Part shown: positions 44,027-57,449 of the stretch, one piece after another
Layout of the letters: each line of letters begins with the position of its first letter
Numbering within the stretch: the first letter of the stretch is position 1
Source of the DNA: Scylla paramamosain
Lineage: Eukaryota; Arthropoda; Malacostraca; Decapoda; Portunidae
Direction of reading: 5' to 3'
Assembly: GCF_035594125.1 (NCBI RefSeq)
Contig: NC_087151.1
Coordinates: 17,631,001 to 17,695,000 of the forward strand
Length of the DNA stretch: 64,000 bases
Program-made: the position numbers and the translations under genes
The notes under the pieces: model-generated
Database searches by the model: none
What the model was told of the DNA's origin: nothing
The model's input: only the letters and a program-made list of their open reading frames with translations

Positions 44027-44693
44027 TGTGTGTGTATTTACCTTGTTGTAATTTATAGGGTCTGAGCTATGCTCATGTGGTCCCATCTCTATATCTACAC
44101 TTGTCCAGTTTCTCCTTGAAGTTGTGCATACTTGTTGCCGATAGTACATCCTAACAGAGCTTGTTTCAGGCTTTTATATTTTTCTGTAGGAAACTATATT
44201 TCTTTATGTTACTCAAGTATCCTTCTTTTCTTTTCTTTTTTTCTGTGTCCTCATGCATATCTGGTATTTCTTACTTCTCATAGTAGCAATTTCTCATTAT
44301 CTATGTCTTCTACTTTATTCCACAAATTATAAATTAGTATTAAATCTCCCCTTTCTCTTCTTTGCTCCAATGTTGGCAGATTAATTTCTTTTAGCCTGTC
44401 TTCATACGTTAATTCTTCCAGTTCTGGAACCATCTTCATTGCCATCCTTTGTATCCTTTCTAGTTTATTCACATGTTTCTTCTTATGGGAAGACCACACT
44501 GATCCAGCATATTCCAACTTTGGTCTGATCATGGTGGTAATTATCTTTCACATCATATCCTTATCCATGTAGTGGAATAGTGTTCCAATATTTCCTATCA
44601 TTTTATATGTATTTCTGAATATCTTTTGTAAATGCTTCTCCAACTGTTGACTATCTTGTATTATCACTCCCAGATCTTGCTGTTCTTGTACTT

Positions 44694-45297
44694 TTATTAT
44701 TTCTTCATTTCCCATTTTATATGTCCATTTTGGTCTCTCTTAACTTTTTCCCATTTCCATTACATGACATTTTTTCACATTAAATTTCATCTCCCATTTC
44801 TTACTCCAGTCCCAGATTTTATTCAAATCCTCTTGTAGAATTTTGCAGTCTTTGTTGTTTTATATATCTTTGTAAGTTTGTATTGTCTGCAAACAAGCTC
44901 ATGTAAATTTGTACTCCTTCAGGCATATTATTTATGTAGATCAGGAAAAGTATTGGTGCCAGCACTGATTCTTGTGGTACTCCACAAGAATATTTATTTA
45001 TTTATTTATTATTTCTTCATTTCCCATTTTATATGTCCATTTTGGTCTCTCTTAACTTTTTCCCATTTCCATTACATGACATTTTTTCACATTAAATTTC
45101 ATCTCCCATTTCTTACTCCGGTCCCAGATTTTATTCAAATCCTCTTGTAGAATTTTGCAGTCTTTGTTGTTTTATAAATCTTTGTAAGTTTGTATTGTCT
45201 GCAAACAAGCTCATGTAAATTTGTACTCCTTCAGGCATATTATTTATGTAGATCAGGAAAAGTATTGGTGCCAGCATTGATTCTTGTGGTACTCCAC
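44694..45297. repeat. 292-bp tandem duplication inside LINE copy E
   Basis: Units 44694-44985 and 45006-45297 are the same length and differ at only three bases by eye. They are separated by a 20-bp (TTTA)-like filler, 44986-45005. It duplicates RT sequence around the YMSLFAD box. Confidence 0.9.
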
Positions 45298-46252
45298 TAT
45301 ATACTTTTCTCCATTTTGATTTTACATCTTTTACTACCATTCTCATTTCTCTTCCCTTTAAGTAACTTTCCATCCTGTTTTTTATTCTCTCATTTAATTC
45401 TATATTTTCTTGCTTCCATAATAACCTGTTGTGAGGAACTTTGTCTAAAGCTTCTTTTTTTTTATCTGAATGCAGACAGTGTACCTATCCATCCCTCTCC
45501 TGTGTTATATCAATTACTTTTGAATAAAAGCTCATCAACTTGGTTACACATGATCACTTTTGTCTAAAGCCATACTGTTTTTTATATTATATGTTTTTTT
45601 TTTTTCTGGAAGTTCTGTCCACTGCTTTTTTATCACTTTTTAACAGATCTTACATATTGTGCTGGTCATTGATACTGGTCTATAATTTAGTGGTTCTTCT
45701 TTCTATCCACTTTTATAAATTGGCACTATGTCTGCTATCTTCCATTTCTTAGGCACTCTTCCAGTTGATAATGAGCTCTTCATTATGTCATATACTGGTT
45801 CAATGAATTGTTTCCTGCACTCTTTTAGAATTAATCCTGATACTCCATCTGGTTCTGTTGCTTTCCTCTCTTCCAATTCCTCCATTATTTTATAAACTTC
45901 ATTAATTACTATAATTTCCCATATTTGCTTTTTTTGTCTTCTTGTCTTGTGGTTCTTTAAATTCTGATTCTTCCATGAAAACTTGTGAAACTTTTTTTGT
46001 TTAGTAAATCACTCATGCCTTTGGGGCTTCATATGTTTCATTTCTATCCTTCATCCTTTCTAGTTTTCTTTTAGTTTAATTTTTCCATTTATGAATCTGT
46101 AGAACAGTTTTTGTTTGTCCTTGCACTTTTCAACTATAACCTTCTCACATCCTTTCTCTTCCTCCCTCCTTATTTTCACATATTAATTTCTTGCTATCCT
46201 AAAGTCTTCTTTATTTTTTGGGGTTTCAATTTATTTTCATTCTCATCCATGC

Positions 46253-46390
<138 letters not shown>

Positions 46391-49290
46391 ACTTCTGCAT
46401 CTTGCATTGAACCACACCTGTTTTTCTTTTTCTTTAGGTTTGTATAATGGTACATATTTATTCACTCCTGTCTCATATATTTCTGTAAAAATATCATACT
46501 TATCTTGCACATCATTTGCTCTTTTCAGCTTTTCCCAGTCCATTTCTTCATAAAATTTCTTAAGGTCATCTATATTCACTTTTCCATTGTTTCTCTTATT
46601 TTCTTTGTATGATTCATCCTTTTCACTGACATCATTATTGGTCTCTAATTTTATCATTACATGGTCACTTTTTCCCACGGGCACATGTATCTTAATTCTT
46701 TTGTTAGGTCCATATCTTTTGTTAGTATTAGATCTTGATTTGCTGCTTCGTCATCTCCCCTATGTCTTGTATTTTCAGTCACCCATTGCGTCAGTGAGTT
46801 TTCCATAGTCAGCTTCAGAAATCTTTCTCCACATGCAGTCTCATTCCCTCCTGCTTCTAATGTTTCCCAATTTACTTCTTTACAGTTGAAGTCATGAATT
46901 AGTAATACTCTTTTATTACTTTTGATTAATTTGCTCAAACACTGAATGGTATCTTCTATTATTTTTTCATGTTCTTCCTTGCTCCAAAAATTTATTTTGG
47001 ATGGTACATCACCGTTAGTATTTCTCCATTATTATCCTCTAAGTTAACACTCATTATTTCTGCTTTTCCCTCTCCATATGTCACTATTTTTGCCTTTGCC
47101 TCTTTTCTTCTCATTATCATTATACCTCCCCTTCTTTTACCAATCTTGTGTCTTCTCTGTATATTGTGTTCATTGTTAATGACCATCTGGTTATCTTCTT
47201 TTAGCGTTATTTCCATTAAACACACCACCTTCATATTTTTCTCTTCTAAATACTCTTGTAATTCTGGTTTTCTGTGTACCAATCTGTTGTGTTGGTATAT
47301 ATCCCAATTTGTCGTTATTTTAACTATTTTTCTCTTTTATTTTTATTTATTTCCTTACCTTTTTGTATCATGTCTTCACTCTTTCTCCCAAAACTCCCCA
47401 AAATTATTTTTTCTTCTGTTCTTGATTATTTTTCTTTTTAGCCTCTTCATAGATTTCTTTTAATTTCTTTGTTCTTCATTTCTGTTCTTCCCAATCCTTG
47501 CAATCTTCTACTTCTTAGTCTGGATGTTCTTTCTAGTATTGCTTCTGCTGCTGTGGGCCATCTTGACTTAAAGGCCCATGTCACCTTGTAAAGCAATGTG
47601 GCAGTGTCAACAATAACAATCTTCTGCTGCTTGTGATTTTAGTCTTATTTTCATAGGTCATGTTTTGTCCTCCAGATAAGGTCCCAGTCTAACTACTTCC
47701 ACTTTTTCCTCAAATTTAGTGTCATCTTCATTATTTAGTCTCTTCAGCAAGTCCTTCACTGTTTTTGTTACTTCTTTATCTCATTTCAGTTTGTATGGCA
47801 TATTTTTCTTCTTAATTCCTTAAACAATAACACTTTTCTTCTTATCTGCTGCATCTCTTAGCGGATCTTCATTGTTTTTCAATGCCTTTGCCACTTTCTT
47901 TTCAACAATTTTGTTTTTTTCTTTCATTCTTTTCAATTATTTCTTTGAAGTCAAGATTTGCTTTATCAGTTCTTAATTTCCAGCCTTTCACTTTATCCAT
48001 GACTCCTCCTCCCATCCTTTTCTCACCTTTCACTAACTCTGCTTTCAAATCTTTATTTTCTTTCATTACTGTCTCCATGTTGTTTTGTAATTCTTTTTTT
48101 TTTTCATATGTATATATATATTTTGTTGTTCTCTCACTCTCATCCCCTCCAGTTCAGTTTTCAGCTTGAAAATTTCACCATCTTTTCCTAGATCTGTTCC
48201 TGCTTATCCTAAAGGAATTTTACCATTTCCAACACTTCTTTCATCGCTTTTTGTTGTTCTGCATCACTTTCCACTTTTTTAATCTTGTTTTCAAGAACCC
48301 AATCTCACTTTCATTTTGGTAATTTTCCCTAAAACCATCACGGTTCATTTTAGCCCCTCGGTGAAAAGGAGTCTGGAACTGCATAGGCCATATTTGTTTA
48401 GAAAATTGCCCTGTCTGTTGGGACCATGAATCCTCACTTATGGGACCACACTCACTCAGATCCTGCAAACGATATCTCTAGGCCTTCCTGGAGATGTTGT
48501 CCTCTTCCAGGTCTAGTTAATGGTGTGATTTCCCCATAAAGTCACTATACTGGAAGTGAAATGCATCTGTTGTGTTATTGACTTGTTCTTGATCTTGTGT
48601 ATTTACCTAGTTGTGGTTTACAGGAGGGAAGTAATCTCGTAGTATCCTGTCTCTATATCTATCCAGTTTGGTCTTAAAAGCATGGGCAGTTTCGGCATTC
48701 ACAACATTTTCACTGAGTTCATTCCATTTGTTCATACTTCTTTGAGAAAAACTATCCTTCTCGATGTCTCTTCTACAGTTAACTTTCTTCAACTTCTTAC
48801 TGTGTCCCCTTGTACTCTGTGTGTCTAAATTTATAAAACTCCTTGTCCACATTTTCCATACCATTTATCATTCTATAGAAGTTCATTAAATCTCTTCTTT
48901 CTCTCATATTTTCAAGGATAGGAATTTTCAACATTCTTAATCTCTCTTCATAGGTCAACTTACACAACTCCAGAACTATCTTAGTGACTATCTTAGTGAC
49001 TGCTCTTTGTACTCTTTCCAATCTTATAATATTCCTCCCTGTTTGAGGAGGCCACACCACTGCCACATTTTCCAATTTTGGTCTGATCATGGAAATCAAC
49101 AACTTTTTTATCATTCCTTCATCCAAAAATGAGAATACCATTCTTACTCTTTTCAACAAATTCATCATTTCTCCAGTAATTTTATCAGTGTGTCTGTCCG
49201 TAGTCAAATTTTCGGTAACTGCTACTCCCAAATCCATTTTTTCTTTTGATTTTTTTTTTTTTTACTTAACACCATCCATCTCATAATGAT

Positions 49291-51370
49291 ATTGTATTTT
49301 TTTTTTTTTATCAGAGGGACACTGGCCAAGGGCAACAAAAATCTAATAAAAAACAAAATACCCTCTGAGATGCCAGTCCCATAAAAGGGTCCAAAGCAGT
49401 AGTCAAGAATTGAAGGATAAGTGTCTTGAAACCTCCCTCTTGAAGGAATTCAAGTCATAGGAAGGTGGAAATACAGAAGCAGGCAAGGAGTTCCAGAGTT
49501 TACTAGAGAAAGGGATGAGTGACTACGAATCCTGTTTAACTCTTGCATTAGAGAGGTGGACAGAATAGGGGGTGAGAGAAAGAAGAAAGTCTTGTGCAGC
49601 AAGGCCACAGGAGGAGGGGAGACATGCAGTTAGCAAGATCAGAAGAGCAGTTAGCATGAAAATAGTGATAGAAGACAACTAAAGATGCAACATTGCGGCA
49701 ATGAGAGAGAGGCTGATGACAGTTAGTTAGAGGAGAGGAGTTGATGAGATGAAAAGTTTTTTATTTCACCTTGTCTAGAAGAGCAGTACGGGTGGAATGA
49801 AGTAGTCAGAGGGTGGAGGAGAGGGAGGAACAAGCCCAGAATCGTCCAAGGTAGAGTTTTTAGCAAAGGTTTGAGCAAAGAGTTCAGTTTTAGAAATAGA
49901 TGTGATAGCAGTGGTGCCATCTGGTTGAAATAAAGGAGGGAAAGAAGAAGAAGCAAAGTTATTGGAGATATTTTTGGCTAGATGCCAGAAGTCACGAGGG
50001 GAGTTAGATCTTGAAAGATTTTGACGCTTTTTGTTAATAAGGGAGCTTTTTGGCTAGTTGGAGAACAGACTTGGCATGGTTCCAGGCAGAAATATAAAGC
50101 ATACAAGATTCTGATGATGGAAGGCTTGAGTACCTTTTGTGGGCCACCTCTCTATCATGTATAGCACGAGAACAAGCTGTGTTAACCCAAGGTTTGGAAG
50201 GTTTAGGTCGAGAAAAAGAGTGAGGAATGTACGCCTCCATGCCAGACACTATCTCCTCTGTTATGCATTCAGCACACAAAGATGGGTCTCTGACATGGAA
50301 GCAGTAGTCATTCCAAGGAAAATCAGCAAAATACTTCCTCAGGTCCCCCTAATTAGCAGAGGCAAAATGCCATAGCCACCTTTGCTAAGGGGGATCCTAA
50401 GGAGGGATTGGAGCAATAGGACAAGATACAGATATGAGATTGTGATTGGAGGAGCCCAGCGGTGAAGAGAGGGTGACAGCATAAGCAGAAGGATTAGAGG
50501 TCAGGAAAAGGTCAAGAATGTTGGGCGTATCTGCAAGATGGTCAGGAATACAAGTAGAGTGTTGCACCAATTGCTCTAAGTCATGGAGGATAGTAAAGTT
50601 GAAGGCTAGTTCACCAGGATGGTCAGTGAAGGGAGAGGAAAGCCAAAGCTGGTGGTGAACATTGAAGTCTCCAATAATGGAGATTTCTGCAAAAGGGAAG
50701 ATGGTCAGAATGTGCTCCACTTTGGAAGTTAAGTAGTCAAAGAATTTCTTATAGTCAGAGGAGTTAGGTGAGAGGTATACAGCACAGATTAATTTAGTTT
50801 GAGAGTGACTCTGTAGTCGTAGCCAGATGGTGGAAAACTTGGAAGATTCAAGAGCGTGGGCACGAGAACAGGTTAAGTCATTGCACACATAAGCACAACA
50901 TCCAGCTTTGGATCGAAAATGAGAATAGAGAAAGTAGGAGAGAACAGAAAAGGGGCTACTGTCAGTTGCCTCAGACACCTCAGTTTCAGTGAGGAAAAGA
51001 AAATGAGGTTTAGAAGAGGAGAGGTGGTGTTTTACAGACTGAAAATTAGATCTTAGACTGCGAATGTTGCTGAAGTTAATGAAAAGTTGAGGGGGGGGTG
51101 TCAAGACACTTAGGGTCGTTGACAGAAGGGCAGTCTGACCTGGGGACACTTATGGTCCCCTGCCCAGATGGGGACTCCGAGGCTGGTATAGGAGTCGCCA
51201 TGATAATTTTGGAATTTTGAGTGAAGGGTGTGTGTGTGTTATTAGGTGCTTGTAGTTTTGTGTGGAGGGAGAGAGTTGTCTTTAGAGGGCAGGCTGTGAC
51301 TGCCCCCTTGTGTTGTGAGACACAAAGGGAAACGTTCAGTGAGGTCACAGCTGGGTTTAATGATAAGTTC
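49291..51370 (-). mobile_element. Jockey-like LINE copy J8, nested in copy G, RT core deleted
   Basis: On the minus strand the 5' leader and endonuclease (50397-51149: [34 protein letters not shown]) are well preserved. The copy then jumps from the RT N-terminal linker (about 49800) straight to the C-terminal coding region. About 1.1-1.2 kb of RT is missing relative to J1, including the YADD box. The break lies in a short TGGAATGAAGTAG sequence that resembles both flanks. The 3' terminus and poly(A) (T run near 49296-49310) are present. Confidence 0.87.
50397..51149 (-). pseudogene. Endonuclease domain of jockey-like LINE J8
   Basis: This 250-codon open frame covers most of the endonuclease domain. 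It includes [36 protein letters not shown] (catalytic Glu region), [35 protein letters not shown] and [14 protein letters not shown]. The usual SDH is SNH, as in J3, so these two copies share a change of the Asp to Asn, whereas J1 keeps SDH. The frame runs on past IPP only briefly. It belongs to an internally deleted, dead LINE. Confidence 0.87.
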
Positions 51371-53168
51371 TTACCAAACTCCATTACTTTATATTTACTG
51401 AAATTGAATCCATTTGCCAAGATTTACTCCATCTATTTATCTTATTTAAATCATTTTGCAGTACCAATAAAATCATTTACATTTTCTACCCTTCTCATCA
51501 GCTTAGCATCATCTGCAAATAAGTTCATATAATTATCTATGTCTTCATTTATGTCATTCACATATATTACAAACATTATCAGTCCCAACACTGACCCCTG
51601 TGGGACATTACTAGTTACTTTTAGCCAAGATGAATTTTGGTCTTGTATTACAGTTCTCATCTCTCTATCATCCAGATAATCCTTCATCCACTCCAGCAGT
51701 CTTCCTCCAATTTTTCCATATTTTTTTTATCTTCCATAGCAATTTTTGGTGTGGTACTTTGTCAAACACTTTCTTCAAGTCTAAGTAGACACTATCCACC
51801 CATCTGTCTCTCTCCTGCATAATATCAACTACCCTTGAATAAAAGGACAACAAGTTCATAGAGCATGATCTTCCTCTTAAATTCAAATTGACAATTTACC
51901 AAAACTTTATCTCTTTCCAAGTGTTCCATCCATCTTTCCTTTATTGTTTTTTCACGTAGTTTTCCTTCAACACCAGTCAAGGACACTGGTCTATAATTTA
52001 GTGGGTTTTTCTTATTTCCTCATTTGAATATTGCTGTAATATTTGTTCTTCCAATTTTTTGGTACTCTTCCCTGTGATAGTGATGTCACCACTAGACTGA
52101 ATTTTATCAGCCAGTTGTTCTCTACATTCCTTCAATATCCAGTTTGATACTCCATCTGGACCAATGCTTAATTTACATCAAGTTCTTTCATCATCATAAA
52201 TATTTCCTCATAACTGACTGGGATTGTACTTAATATATTCCTCACCAACTTATCCCTTTCAGCATCAAACTCCCCTTCCACAGTATATACCAATCTGAAA
52301 CTATTGTTCATAACCCCTGCCATGTTATATGCATCCTCATAGATTTTTCATTCAACTTTCAACCTTGATACACCTTCCTTCTTCTTCATCTTCCCATTAA
52401 TATGTCTAAAGAACACTTTGGGTTCATTTATACACTTATCTATTATATCTCTTTCACAGTTTCTTCTCTCCATTCTTATTATTTCAGCATACTTGTTTCT
52501 AGTATCAATATATTCCTCCCATCTGCTCTCAGTTTTCCTCTTCTTCCATCTATTCCAAGCATTTAACTTATTCTAACCTCTTTGCATTTTGTATTGAACC
52601 ATTCTTTACCCCTTCTACATCTTGCTGCTCCTCTAAGTACAAATTTCTCCAAAGCAGAATTATATATCCTTATAAATTCATCCCATTTTCCTGAATGTCT
52701 TGTGCATCTTCAAAGTCTTTCCAGTCCATGTCAACAAAGTACTTTCTTAATTTTTCAAAGTCAGCTTTACTATATTCAAATCTTTTCACCTTATAATTTT
52801 CGTCAATGATTACATTTAAATTTTTCAAATTAGATTCTGTCAACACATAGTCACCTCCAGACAACCTCCAAGACCCATTAATTACTTCTGCTTGTACCTG
52901 TGTTGCAAACCTTATTCTTATGGGTCTCATTTTTTCTTCTTCATATTTCCCAATTCTATGGAACTCATCCACTTGCTTTACTACCTGACTATTTTCACCC
53001 ATCACTTTCTTCAGTAACTTTTTCAACAGGTTCTTTTCCTTTTCCTCTCTTTGAATTCTGCTTTCTGTTTTTCTTCCTTTTAAACCAAATACAGTTACTT
53101 GTTTATAATTTTCTACAGTATCTCTCACTAACTTTTCTCTTCTTGAATAACATTTGCCACTTTATGTC

Positions 53169-53630
53169 TCAGGTTTTGTTTCTCATTTTCTTATTTATGT
53201 TATTTTCTTTAGTGATTTTTTTTTCAAATTTACATTCATTTAACAACTTATTTTGCCTCATTTCCACATCTTTTACACTTGCCTTCATTTCCTCATTTCC
53301 TTTCTGAACAGTTTCTACTTTTTCCTTTATTTGTTTCTTCAAACTGTCATTTTCCTTCTTTAACTTCTCATTTTTATCTTCCATCTCAGTCAGTTTTGCT
53401 GTAATAGTCACCAACTTATCACCTGTCTCCTTCTGGTGTGCCTCCAGTGTCTTTATTCTCTCCAATAACTTGTCCATCACTTCTTCCATATACAAAATTT
53501 TTCTACAGTGCAGTCTATATTTTAGTTCTCTTTCTTCACCAGTAAAACCTTCAAAGGAACCTCTTTCTTTTGGGGTGCTACCCTCCATCATGTTTGTCAA
53601 AATGTAAACAAACCAAACCAAACTTTCCAA
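53169..53630 (-). pseudogene. CR1-type ORF1 protein, coiled-coil N-terminal part (copy G)
   Basis: The 153-codon frame starts MESLVWFVYILTNMMEGSTP and then becomes a long Lys/Glu/Leu coiled coil (MDKLLERIKTLEAHQ, ITAKLTEMEDKNEKLKKEND). ORF1 proteins of non-LTR elements coat LINE RNA and multimerise through such coils. A weakly similar ORF1 remnant occurs in copy A (about 22096-22293). Downstream, a second frame (52670-53128: VTVFGLKGR, VDEFHRIGKY, RPIRIRFATQVQAEVINGSW) continues ORF1 and then runs into the ORF2 linker because the endonuclease is missing. Confidence 0.7.
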
Positions 53631-53764
53631 GAGACAGGATAACTATACTCACAGAACTGTTTTTCCCCATCCTATTTACCACCTAGGTATTCCTGGGCCC
53701 TTATTACAAATCTTGTTTCACAATGAGCAATTTGTGTTATTTCTTCCTTACATCTCTACCACCA

Positions 53765-54050
53765 CCATGTGTGATTCACCTACGGTCATCTACTGGTCAC
53801 CCAGCCAGCTGTTACCCTACGGAAAGAGCTCAGAGCTCGTAGTGACCAATCTTTCAGTAGGACTGAGACCACTTACACACCACACACTGGGACAGCGAAG
53901 TCACAACCCCTCGGGTTACATCCCATACCTGCTTGCTGCTAGGTGAACAGGGGCTACACATTAAGAGGCCCGCCTATTTGCCTCCCCACAACTGGGATTT
54001 GAAGCCTGGCCTTCTTGGTTGTGAGCCGAGCATGCTAACCACTACACTAC

Positions 54051-54055
<5 letters not shown>
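53765..54055 (-). mobile_element. tRNA-derived SINE
   Basis: The minus strand begins with a tRNA-like head. An A-box-like TAGTGTAGTGGTTAGCA lies at 54033-54049 and a B-box-like GGCTTCAAATCCC at 53994-54006, spaced as in a tRNA gene. The 200-bp body ends near 53765. The 3' half does not fold as a tRNA and no acceptor stem closes, so it is a SINE and not a tRNA gene. Its 5' end abuts a (GT)n run. It would be transcribed by RNA polymerase III. Confidence 0.75.

Positions 54056-54101
<46 letters not shown>
54053..54101. repeat. (GT)n microsatellite
   Basis: A pure GT run directly follows the 5' end of the SINE. Confidence 0.97.
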
Positions 54102-54102
<1 letters not shown>

Positions 54103-54156
54103 ATATTTACACCCAAAAAACAACTGCCTCATATTTCTATGACAACTGAAGGGTTG

Positions 54157-54160
<4 letters not shown>

Positions 54161-54209
<49 letters not shown>
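54161..54209. repeat. (GA)n microsatellite
   Basis: A pure GA run of about 49 bp. Confidence 0.97.
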
Positions 54210-54212
<3 letters not shown>

Positions 54213-54459
54213 GAAACTAGATAAGTTACCACTTGCAAGCCTATTGTATATGAGCAATGTGTGTTTTTTAAGCATCTGGAGTGAAGTGATTAAACTTGGG
54301 GAAGGAGACACGATGTGGTGCTACGAAAACCCAACATCAATAGTACTCTTCACACAGTTTGGCATCTCTGAAGTGTCTCATGTGCCTGCCAAAGCAATCA
54401 GCTGATCAGTGCTTTACAGTTTTCCTGCCTAAACAGTCTACACTGAACAGTGCATTCAC

Positions 54460-55928
<1,469 letters not shown>

Positions 55929-56016
<88 letters not shown>
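55929..56016. repeat. (TA)n microsatellite
   Basis: A TA run followed by TTTA-rich sequence to about 56075. Confidence 0.97.
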
Positions 56017-56022
<6 letters not shown>

Positions 56023-56406
56023 TTTATTATTATTTATTTATTCATTTATTTGTTTATCTATTTATTTATTTATAATTTTTCTATATGTAGTTGGGACTGT
56101 ACATTCTCTAATCTCTAGTAGTTGAAGGGTACAGACAGGTGAGAGCTTCTCAGAGAGGAATTTGAACAGGTTTTGCCAGTCTCTGGGAACAGCTCTGGGA
56201 AGCCTCTCTTCCTCAGCTTGATGTACAAGATCAAACAGTTAAAGATATGCTGCAAATAATTGTTTTCAAGAGTTTTTCAAAAGTATATTAGAAATGTTTC
56301 CTAGTTGCCAACTACTATAGTTAGTTTGGAATCAGGTTATGGAGTCTTGTGCTTGTGATTACAAGATTAATTGACTAGAGTATCAAAATCAGTCTGGAAA
56401 AAGGAG

Positions 56407-56617
56407 TGGTAATATTCTAGAGTCCTTTCCAACCATTACAATTGGTTGTTTTAGTTCCACTCTTTCGCAGATACATATGAATAGATGTAAAACGTAACAC
56501 AGTGGGGGGAAATGCCACCTCCCCTGTAACTTCCAAAAACTATTCAGATGTGTCTTCAAAAGAGTAGAATTAAAACAATCAGTAATAATGGGGGGAAAGG
56601 TCTCTAGAATATTACCA
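56407..56617. repeat. Palindromic MITE, 211 bp
   Basis: Left TGGTAATATTCTAGAGTCCT is mirrored on the right (reverse complement TGGTAATATTCTAGAGACCT). The inner arms also match: TTGTTTTAGTTCCACTCTTT and the reverse complement TTGTTTTAATTCTACTCTTT. The whole element is almost a hairpin with about 85-bp arms and has no coding capacity. No target duplication is clear. It resembles the element at 7657-7925. Confidence 0.82.
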
Positions 56618-56774
56618 TAGTGGTTTCGTATTGAAATTGGTGAGATGTATGTATATACCAGCTAACAATAACCAACTCGCCAGCCAGCACATAGCCTGCA
56701 TTCTCCTACATCTGTAGCATATATAGCCTATCTTGTTTTTATTTGCTGATCCAGTTTAAACTTTCACTCTTAAG

Positions 56775-57376
56775 ATGTACTACATGAGGGCCACCAAAGC
56801 TAATAAGAACAAGACTGTCACAAGTATGAGATCTGACATAATGGCCTCCTACTTCCATGATATTTTGTCAGATGAATCTCCTCAACACCACCAATTATGT
56901 CCTAAAGGTGAAAGGCTCATGGTGCTCAAGAGAGCACAAGCAGAAAGAGAAAGACCACAGCCACACACTCAAAAGCCACCATTTCTTAACAGAATTCTCA
57001 AGGAAGAGAGTGTTGCAATTCTGAAGATATACAGCAAGCTGGCAGCAACAGAACTTCTTGAGAGATGTCTCAACACAAAACCAAAATAATAAAAGCCTCT
57101 AATCCAAGTTGTGGTCAAAATGCAGTAAGACAAAGTTTGCGGGATTGAAGAGGGTGGACTTCATTGTAAAAGTTGTGATCCTTAACCACAACTTTGGAGA
57201 CAGAGATGTGTCACTGCTGATGCACCTTGGATTTGGTGCATCTGTGCACACTTTGGCAGGTCTGGACACTCAAGAGGTCAAAAGAAAAATCCCCCTGGGA
57301 AAAAAAATGAAAAAGCAGGAAGATCCCACAGAAGACTACAGGCCAGGAGACTTCCAGCACAACACACACACGTTTT
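56775..57376 (+). pseudogene. Mutator-like transposase, C-terminal fragment
   Basis: The plus strand reads MYYMRATKANKNKTVTSMRS, IMASYFHDILSDESPQHHQL then CPKGE, later ILKIYSKLAATELLERCL. In another frame from 57109 it reads WSKCSKTKFAGLKRVDF, VVILNHNFGD, LLMHLGFG and the terminal EDPTEDYRPGDF. This order matches the C-terminal part of the Mutator-like transposases common in invertebrates: an A-I-xx-H-x-x-S-T-D block, CPxGxxSWC, LLxRCL, N-E-S-x-x-x-x-WS, FNDG, LG. One frameshift and stops near 57088-57103 break it. The DDE core lies upstream and is not seen. No terminal repeats were found. CR1-type copy F begins directly after it. Confidence 0.65.
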
Positions 57377-57449
57377 AAATGTAAAACAGGAAAACTGGAA
57401 GAAAGAACAAGAGGAAGAAAAGATTGATTTTAGGAAAATTGTGGAGGAA

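Larger units (their letters stand above)
48598..53640 (-). mobile_element. CR1/Rex1-type LINE copy G, split by nested LINE J8
   Basis: The 3' part (48598-49290) encodes DLGVAVTENLTTDRHTDKIT, MIRPKLENVAVVWP and RGHSKKLKKVNCRRDIEKDS. The 5' part (51371-53640) encodes ORF1 (53169-53630, a Lys/Glu coiled coil) and a segment fusing ORF1 to the ORF2 linker. RT follows (SNVPQGSVLGLIMFVIYVND, YMNLFADDAKLMRRVE with an intact FADD). Copy J8 (49291-51370) is inserted at the codons for MEFGKN, after the FADD box. Most of the endonuclease is deleted between 52800 and 52900. Confidence 0.85.

Noticed and set aside
54033..54055. Functional tRNA gene
   Set aside because: The A and B boxes are tRNA-like but no closing acceptor stem exists and a 200-bp non-tRNA body follows, so it is called a SINE.
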